DNA of 64,000 bases, from the NCBI GenBank assembly GCA_948467735.1, contig CAOKFN010000007.1:53659-117658 (forward strand), in the 5' to 3' direction. Of this stretch, positions 7,769 through 16,700 are shown in pieces. The notes beneath the pieces were generated by a model, which searched no databases, was not told the origin of the DNA, and saw nothing but the letters and a program-made list of their open reading frames with translations. The stretch's first letter is position 1, and each line of letters starts with the position of its first letter. This stretch comes from an uncultured bacterium. GTDB lineage: Bacteria; Bacillota; Clostridia; Lachnospirales; Lachnospiraceae. The translations under genes and the position numbers were made by a program.

Positions 7769-10700
7769 ATGAAAAAAAAGAAATTCAGAACTTTCAAAAG
7801 AAGCGTTTTATCCATGGCTCTTAGCCTGAGTCTTGTGATATCGTCTTTTGCGGGCACCGGAATTGAAGTCTCCGCAGAAGAAGCCCCTTTGGCAAATGGG
7901 GGGGGTAATTACTATTCGCAGGATTTTAGCGGGGCGACGGATCCGGCTGATGCAGGTGCGAAGTCTAATTATACAGCGCCTCATTTGACGATTGCCGGAG
8001 ATTCTGATCATGACAGTTACTTGTCTTTTGTATTTGGCAGCGTAATGACTGGTGATCCGAACAACGATCCAAACGGATATGCAAAAGGCCCCCGCGGTGC
8101 GATGCTGAGGTTCAATAATGGGAATGTGCTGAGTAATTTGGACACGAAATACATTATTGAGTTTGACGCGCTGATAAAAGCGTCTACAGATAATGATAAG
8201 GGTGCGGCTCTTGCTGTGGTGAGTGTAAATGTATCCGATTCCAAGATGAATCTGGACGTGACGGACGGGTATATCGTTAAGATTGCCAGTACCGCCGCAG
8301 ACAGGACTAAATTTACTATTAATGGCGGCAGTGAGATGACCCTTTCCGAGACGGAGTGGTATCATTATAAGATGTATGTGGATAAGGATAAATCACAGGT
8401 TTCCACTACGGTTACTGCCGCTGACGGAACTGCTTTGGCTGACAAGGTGATTACAGGGTATGGTGCCGGCGACGGCGGAGATGCTGCAGGCTTGTATTTG
8501 GTATCACAGAAAGGCAGCAATGCTAATGTCTTTGTGGATAATGTGGTAGTTCGTTCGCCGGAGGAAAACGACGACTTCGGTTCTGCCGCAAACGCCACGG
8601 TATCCTTTGATTTACAGGGACATGGAGATGCCGTCAGTTCTGAGGAGTGCATCGTGGGTGGAAAGGTAACTCAGCCCGCAGCGCCTAGGGCAGAGGGATT
8701 TGTTTTCATGGGCTGGTATACAGAAGCATCATGTGAGAACGCTTGGGACTTTGCGGCAGGAACCGTTCCGGCGGAGGGCATGACGCTTTATGCAAAGTGG
8801 ATTGCAGATCCTGCGGAAAGCTATCCAAATGCGTTGTATGCGCAGACCTTCAGCAGTGTTATAGATGTCGGCGCATTGGGATCCATTGCAAGCGGTACAT
8901 TGGAAATTGCGGTGGATGCGGCACATGGTTATTATCTGCATGGTTTTATCGGTTCACAGACCGGTAATCGCGTAGGAAATATAGCGTTTTCCGGAGTGGA
9001 TGTTTCTGGAGAAAGCCATTATACGGTAGAATTTGACGCCGCTCTTGCGCTTACAAACACTACAAATAATGGAAATAACTATGCGTCTCAGTTTGTTGTT
9101 AAAGGAGCAGATTTTGCTGCAGCTTCGGACGGATATCTGTTGAAGCTGGCGCATATCGAGGGGGGAGGCAGCGCTGTTCTCTACAAAATAAATGATACAG
9201 AGGACGAAGTGACAATTCCTTCGGGCGAGTGGTGTCATTACAAGCTGGATGTAGACAAGACCTCAAAGAAGGTAACAATTTCGATTACCGGAGAGGATAG
9301 CAGCGAGGTGCTTTCCAATAAGGCTGCGGCATATAAAGGAGAGGGAAATGCTGCAGGTTTATATATGCAGCTTGGAAGAGCCGGTGGCAGCGTTTCGGTG
9401 GACAACATCGTCATCAAAGCAGCAGACGCGCCTGAGCCTCCTGCTGGCGGCTCCGACTATTATGTCACCATGGAAAACATAAACGCGGCTGAAACCACGG
9501 TGGATTGCTCCGGTCTGATCTATAATGAGCATGTGAAAAAATACCGTGTGACCACAACCAGCGGAAGCACGCTGGTGTCTCAGACCTTTGTGGAACCCGC
9601 CGCTTCCGTGACAGTGGATACCACCGGAGCGGACAAGGTGGAAGTGACGCCCGTATTCTACTATGACGCCGGAGTGCCGGGAGAGAAGGGCACCGCGGGG
9701 TATGATATTCCCATGCCTGCGGGAACCTATGATTTCCGTGTGATTAACACATCGGGCAAGCGCTGCGACGTTTACGCGGACGACCAGATGCTGGTGAATA
9801 ATATTCTGCAGAATGGTTCCACGCCGAACTATTTTGATGTAAAAGATATCATTACCTCCGACGATACGATTACCATCAGCACGGCCGATTATTCAAGCGG
9901 TGATGACGCCAGCAGCAAAACGATACAGATTTGGCTGGCTCCGTCCTCCAAAATCGCGGCCAGATTGCAGAAGGTGTATGTGCTGGGCGATTCTCTGGTG
10001 GCGAAGTATTATAATGGCGCGGACAAGGATAATAATATCCGAACCGGCTGGGGACAGGTGCTGGAGAACTATCTGACGGATGCAGTCGATGTGGTGGACC
10101 TTGCAAACAGCGGCATTACGGCTAAGGGTCTGCGCGGCACCGCATTTACACAGGTAGAAGCAAGCGGTCAGCCCGGGGATATTCTTATCTTGGAGAGCGG
10201 CTATAATGACAAAACCTATGATACGGAAGCAGAGATGAAAGAGGCTGTAACCGCCATGGTAGAGGGAGCGCAGGCGAAGGGCCTGACGGTTGTTTTGGTT
10301 TCTCCCAATGCCTCCGCCCATGATTATAATGGATCCGTAGCTTGGACCGGCTTCATGGAGGATGTGGCGGCGGCAAAAGCCGTTCCGTATATTGATCTTT
10401 CTCAGTTAAGCTTTGATTTTTTGAAAGAAATGTACGGCGATGATAAGGATACCGTTTATAAGAATTATAACTTGGAAGTAGACGAGGACAGCCTGCATTC
10501 TACTTTTAACGGCGCCAATAAGTGGGCTTCCGTAGTGGCGGGCGAACTCTATAAAATGAGCGCAGTATCTTCTATTGTAGATACGGATTATGTGTATGTG
10601 TTTATAGATACCAAGGGAAATATTATCAACTGCTCCGCCACGGGCAAGATGGCTGAGGGATATGCAAAGGTGACTTACAGCGCTAACGGGCAGGGCAGCA

Positions 10701-13700
10701 CGGATACTTATACGGTTGTGGAAGTCGGCTCTAAGCTGACGGCGCCCACGGATCCCACAGCGTCGGGATTTATCTTCGCCGGCTGGTACAAGGATGCAGG
10801 GTGTACCGAGGAGTGGAACTTTGCGGAAGGTACCGTGACGGGAGATATGACCCTGTATGCAAAGTGGACTGCTCTTGCGGCAGGTACGATCTATTCGCAG
10901 GATTTCAGTAAGTCCAGTAATGAGGGCAGTACGCAGTTTGGCAGTGATACGATTAAGCATGCTGCGACAAATGTGGCAGTTTCAACAAATGCGCAGGCTT
11001 ATTTGAAGATTGCGCAGGACAGCGCGCATGGCAGCTATTTGGAGTTTAATCGTACAGCGATACATCCAAGCGACGTAAATAGTAAAGGCCAGTTAAATAA
11101 TAACAGCCGCGGCGCGTATATGGATTTCGAGGGAGCGGACGTTTCCGGACTGGAGAAATATGTTGTGGAATTTGACGCGGCGATTACTCCAGGCGATAAT
11201 CAGGCGACGTTTTTTGCTGTAAAGGGAACGGATTTTAAGTATATCGACAATAATATCAATAATGGTGCCGGAAGCGGATATCTCTTAAATCTGACGAACG
11301 GCGGCAAGGGTACTGTTTATACCATGAATACAACCCAGAAGGTCACTATCCCCGGAGGAGAGTGGTGCCATTACAAGCTGTATGTGGATAAGAGTACCGG
11401 TCTGGTCTCTATTACAATTACGGGAAGCGCCTCGGGCAGTATTGCGGATAAGGTGATCACCGCCTATGACGGCGCGGGAGATGTGGCAGGCCTCTATATG
11501 CTGGCAGGCAGATATAATCCTGTTCTGGCAGTGGATAATATTCTGGTCCGCGAGGTGGACGAGAACGCCGACGACTTTGGCGAGGCTTCGGCAGAGACTC
11601 TTGTGGCAGCGGAGTTTGCCGCTCAGCTTGGCACGGTGATTTCACAGCCTGCGGAGGACGCTCCTGTCCACAAAGAGATTACGGTCAAGGCAAAAGGAAG
11701 TCTTGGCAGCGACATTACGAATCAGGTGTCGGTGGCATGGTCCGTAGTGGGTCTGGAGAAGGAAGACGGCTATATCTCCCTGACGCAGGCTCCGGGAACC
11801 GGAGCGGGCACCGAGGGCGCCAAGGCAGACACGGCGGATTACACCGGGACGACCGCTTACTTTAATGTGAGGAACGGCGTGTCCAATTATTACGGTTATG
11901 TGAAGGCAGTCGTGACCTACGGAGACGACAGCGTAACCATACTGACGCCGTTTGCGGTCATCGGCGCAAGCGGAATCGACGAAAATCAATTGGCTCCTGC
12001 CAAGGGATATCCTGTCAATATGAATGACTATGTGGATTCTCTGGTGGGATATGTGGGAACCTCCAGCGCGGTTAATTCAAAGGATGTGGTTCTGAACAAT
12101 TGGTCCATCTATGGCTCCAACGATGCAAGGACCATGAAGCTGGTGAAGGACGCGGACGGAACCAAGTCTTTGGAATTTGCTTCCAATGGGGGCAGCGGTT
12201 CTACGGTTGCCGTATATCAATGGGTGGATCAGACCAGCCAGTATGTGATTGACTTTACGGCAAAGTTTACGGCGGACATGGCTTTTGGGGTTTATTTCAA
12301 TACGCCCAATAACGGCGTCAATAACCCTGAGTGGACCGCATCTTACAGCGGCGGGGCCCTGAACTTTGGTTCGGAGAGCATCGGCGGATTGAGCGCCAGC
12401 GAGTGGTATCGCTTTGTCATATCGGCGGATCCCAGCATTCAGAAGGCATCCATTGCCGTCTACAAGGGGGACGTCAAGGTTGGTGAAATCGAAGATGTGG
12501 ATATGACCAACGATACAAGTGTTCAGAAATACTTCTGTTTTATAGGCACATGGCCTATGTATCTTAACAGTTTTAAAGCGTATAAACCCGTTCTGGCGAC
12601 GCTGACGGCGGCTTCCGACACGGATACCGTCAAGGTTCCCGAGGCAGGGCAGCCTGCGGCGGTAGTGGATTTGTCCGCGACGCTGACAAGCACGGAAGGA
12701 ATTAAAATGACGGGCGCCGTGCAGTGGACTCTGGCAGAAGAATACGCCAATGTAGAGATTGAATCCACAGGCGCGCAGACGGCGGCTTTAAAGATTAGCG
12801 AGGGCGCGTCGGGCAGCGTGGTGGTCATTGCTTCCAAAGACGGAAAACAGGCGGAGAAGGAAATCATGCTGACAACCTCCTCCAATGTGGTGGCGTTTGC
12901 GAAGTCCACTTCCTCCATCACGATTCCCTTTGCAGGCGAGCAGGCGGTGAAGGCTGATTTCACTGCGGAAACCCGCGACAAGGACGGAAAACCTATCGAC
13001 GGCGGAGTAATTACATACACCCTGCTTGCCAAGGACGGCGTGACGCAGACCACCGTCAGGGGCGTGACCCTTGAAAACGGCGTGCTGACCGTGGAACCGG
13101 GTGCGGCTCCGGCAGTGGTATATGTCAAGGCGGCTAATGAAATAGGTCTTTCTACGAAGGTTAAAGTAAATATTCACGGCTTATCCTTCGCTTTCGGTTC
13201 GCAGGATGCGGCGGAAGGATATACGCAGGTGACGGATACCTTGTATACAGACAGGCTGGGATATGGCTTTGCAGATGCCGGCGGTCTGACCGTAAACGCT
13301 GACAGTGTGACGGCTCAGAAGGCTTTTCGGTTTAAAGCAAAGGTTCCCAACGGCAATTATGTTGTGAAGGTGGACACTACGGCGGCGTCCGTTACCTCCG
13401 AGGTAGTGGAGTCCGTGGCGGCAGTGACGGGAATTGAGAAGACGGGCGGTTCTTTCAGCGTCGCAGTGTGCGACGGCGTGCTGGATTTGACCTTCCCCGC
13501 GGCGTCGAGTGTCAAGAGCGTTGTGATTTCCCAGACGGCGGCAAAAGAGGCGCCTGCAAAGCCCTATGTCTATGCAATCGGCGACTCTACCACCAAAAAT
13601 ACGGCGAGCGGCGCAAAGTCATGGGGCGACTGCGTAACTGACGGATTGGTGAAGGTTCCCGAGGTATTCGGCGGATTTGCCAACCATGGCATGGCAGGCC

Positions 13701-16700
13701 GCGACTCCGTGAGCTATTATAATCAGGGAAGAGTGGAAGCGGTGCTTCTGGCGATCTGTCCCGGCGATTATGTGACTGTCAATATGGGGATTAACTCCAA
13801 GGAGACAGGGGAAGCGGCGGCGTATGAAACCCTGCTCAGGGATTATTATGTTCAGGGCATTCTTCAGCGAGGCGGCATTCCCATTATCGTGACGGCGACT
13901 CCGGACGGCCCCGTAGGCGACCGGGTCGGAACCAATTATGACCAGACCACGGGCAAGTTTACCAACAATCGCGGCGACGGCGCAAGAAACGATGTTTTGA
14001 GGAAGATTGCGTCTGAGCTGAATCTCAAGGTAATCGAGCTTGGCCAGTGGGGACAGGATTGGATGAATACGCTGACGGCGGAGGATGTGACAAAGTATAA
14101 CGCTGTCTGCAAAACGAATTTTAAGACGGTTCTGGAGATGGTTCAGAGCTGGTATGTGGACCATAACCATTATAAGGAATATCTTGGCGGCCAGATCGCA
14201 TGGTACATTCTTGGGGAACTTGCGGAAGCCGCAGGGGGCGAGGCTCCTGAGCGTCCGGGGATATCGGATCGCCCGGTGACGCCTGATCCCGAGGGCAGCA
14301 AGATCGTGGAGGATTTTGAGACGACCACGGACTGGCTGCTGGAAGGCAAGCTGGCAGGAAAATTCAGCGTGGAATCGGACGGAAACGGCGGTCATTACCT
14401 TGTGGGAAACGGCGAGGAAACAGGCTCAGGAAACGCTTACGCGAAGAAGGTGTTCGCGGATCTGCCGGATATGGAGACGGCGGAGGTCACTGTGGACTGG
14501 ATTGCTTCCGCCTCCGAGTTAAAGACACAGGATAAAGCGGCTTATTATGCGCTGCAGCTCTGGTCCGGAGAGATGGAGCTTGTATCGCTGTATGTCTCGG
14601 ATTTAAGGGGCAATACGCCCGCAAAGGTGTATTATTCCGCCACGGGCATCGGCGACAAGAAAGAGACGGGTGTGACGTTGAAGCAGGGGCAGACCCTGAA
14701 TGTAAAGTTTGCTTTGAATTTCGCGGATCACACGCTGGATATTTATCTGGACGACACGCTGGCAGTGAGCGGCGTCAGCTTTAACGCGCTGGCGGCTAAG
14801 GTGGATACCTTTGCCATTGCCGCTCTGGACGATACGGAAGCCAAAAAGAAATATCCCAACTTTGCCATAGACAATTTCTGTCTTGCATATAAGAAGAGCG
14901 AGACGGCGCAGGATTTCAGCAAGCTGGTGAAATCTCTGAAGCTCATGGCGGAGAGAGAGCACGGGCTGGTCACGGATATGTCTCAGTTTGTGCATCCCAC
15001 AAAGGCGGTGGTAGTGCTTGGCAATGACACCGAGCTGGAAGTGGATATCGACGGGACGACTTGGAAGGCTGACAAGGACATTGATTTTGCGGAGCTGGGA
15101 ACCTATACATGGACGGCGGATTTGATTCTGCCGGAGGGAATCAGCAACCCCAATAGGGTGAAGGCAAGCTATGTCATGAAGTATATGGCCGGTTTCCTGA
15201 AAACGGATATTAATTCTCTTGACGCTCTTCCGGTTGTCACACTGACAAAAGCGGAATACGAGGCGGGCTATGCTCATCCCGAGAAGGTTACGGCCAAATT
15301 GGTGAGCGGCAGCAAGGCCGGTATTGAAATCGACCAAAGCACTTGGACATGTGAACCTGAATTTAACCCGACAGTGAGGGGGATTTATGTCTGGACGGCA
15401 CAGCTGAAAGAGAGCGGAGAAAACCGCAATCCCAGAAACCTGAAGGTTTCTTATACCATGCATTATCAGGCGGATTGGGTATCACAGCACGATTTTGAGG
15501 AGGATTTCCTCTTTGGCTATCCCGGTTGGGACGTCTGGGGCAAGGACATTGACAGTACCTCCGGTACCGGCGGTTTTACATTAGAAATTAAAAAGGATGG
15601 GGATAATCCCTATCTGTATGCTGTGGAGGGAAGCAGCGGCAAGAACAGAGGTTCCAGACTGAACCTGCCCGCAGATATCGTAAAGGGCGCGGTGATGGAA
15701 TTTGACTTTATGCCCGCAGTGGTGAACGGCGGACATGTGGATTTATTGTTTGTGGCGCCTGCCTACAAGCAGAATTACCTTTCTCTCCTTGTGGGGGCTG
15801 ACGGCAAGGTAAGCTACCATACGACGGAGGATCTGGCCGGAAGCGGCGGGCACCCTGTCAACAATACGTTCGACGGCGTGATTTCTTCCGAAAGCCCTGT
15901 GGCGACCGGCGTGGGCGCTATAGGAAAATGGATGCATATCAAGCTTGAATTTGATTATCTGGCCCACACTGCCGCCTTGACAGTGACCTCTAAGGAGAAT
16001 CCCGAGGAGACCTATACCGCGTCGGGAATCCCCATTGACAACAGGGCGAACGGATTGTCCATCATGGTTCTGCGCAGGCTCTCGGGCTGCAGCAGGGCTG
16101 AGACGGGATTTGACAACATAATTGTGGATTATGAAAGATTCAGCAAGACCGATATTGTTAAACTGGCGCAGCCGAAGGATGTGAATGTGGCTGAAAGCGC
16201 GTTTGACGAATTTGTATTTCCGACGGAGGTGAAGGCGACTCTGGGCGATAACAGCACCGTTATGGTTCCTGTGAGTGAGTGGAAGTCTGAGCCGGAATTT
16301 AAGAGAGGGGTTCCCGGAACCTATGTGTGGAAGGCAGAGATAGAGAATGAGAAGATGGGCCTGACGAATCATTTTGGTCTGTCGCTCTCCTTTACCATGA
16401 CCTACACCATGCTTCCTTTCCCGGTTTATGTATTTAATCCGAACACCTTGGAGCTGTCCTATGGGCAGGCGATGCCGGAGCAGTTCCCGACCGAGGTGGA
16501 CGCGAAGATGAGCGACGGAGCATCGGGCAGGGTGCAGGTGGGTGAATGGACGGCCATCCGTGCATTTAACGCAGAGGAAGAAGGCATCTATGTCTACGGC
16601 GCCAATGTTGTTCCTGTGGAAGGCGCGTATGATGTTCTTCAGGATAAGCTTTCTCCCAATGAGAATCCCGACGCGCCGAGGGATCAGAAAGAAGAATATG

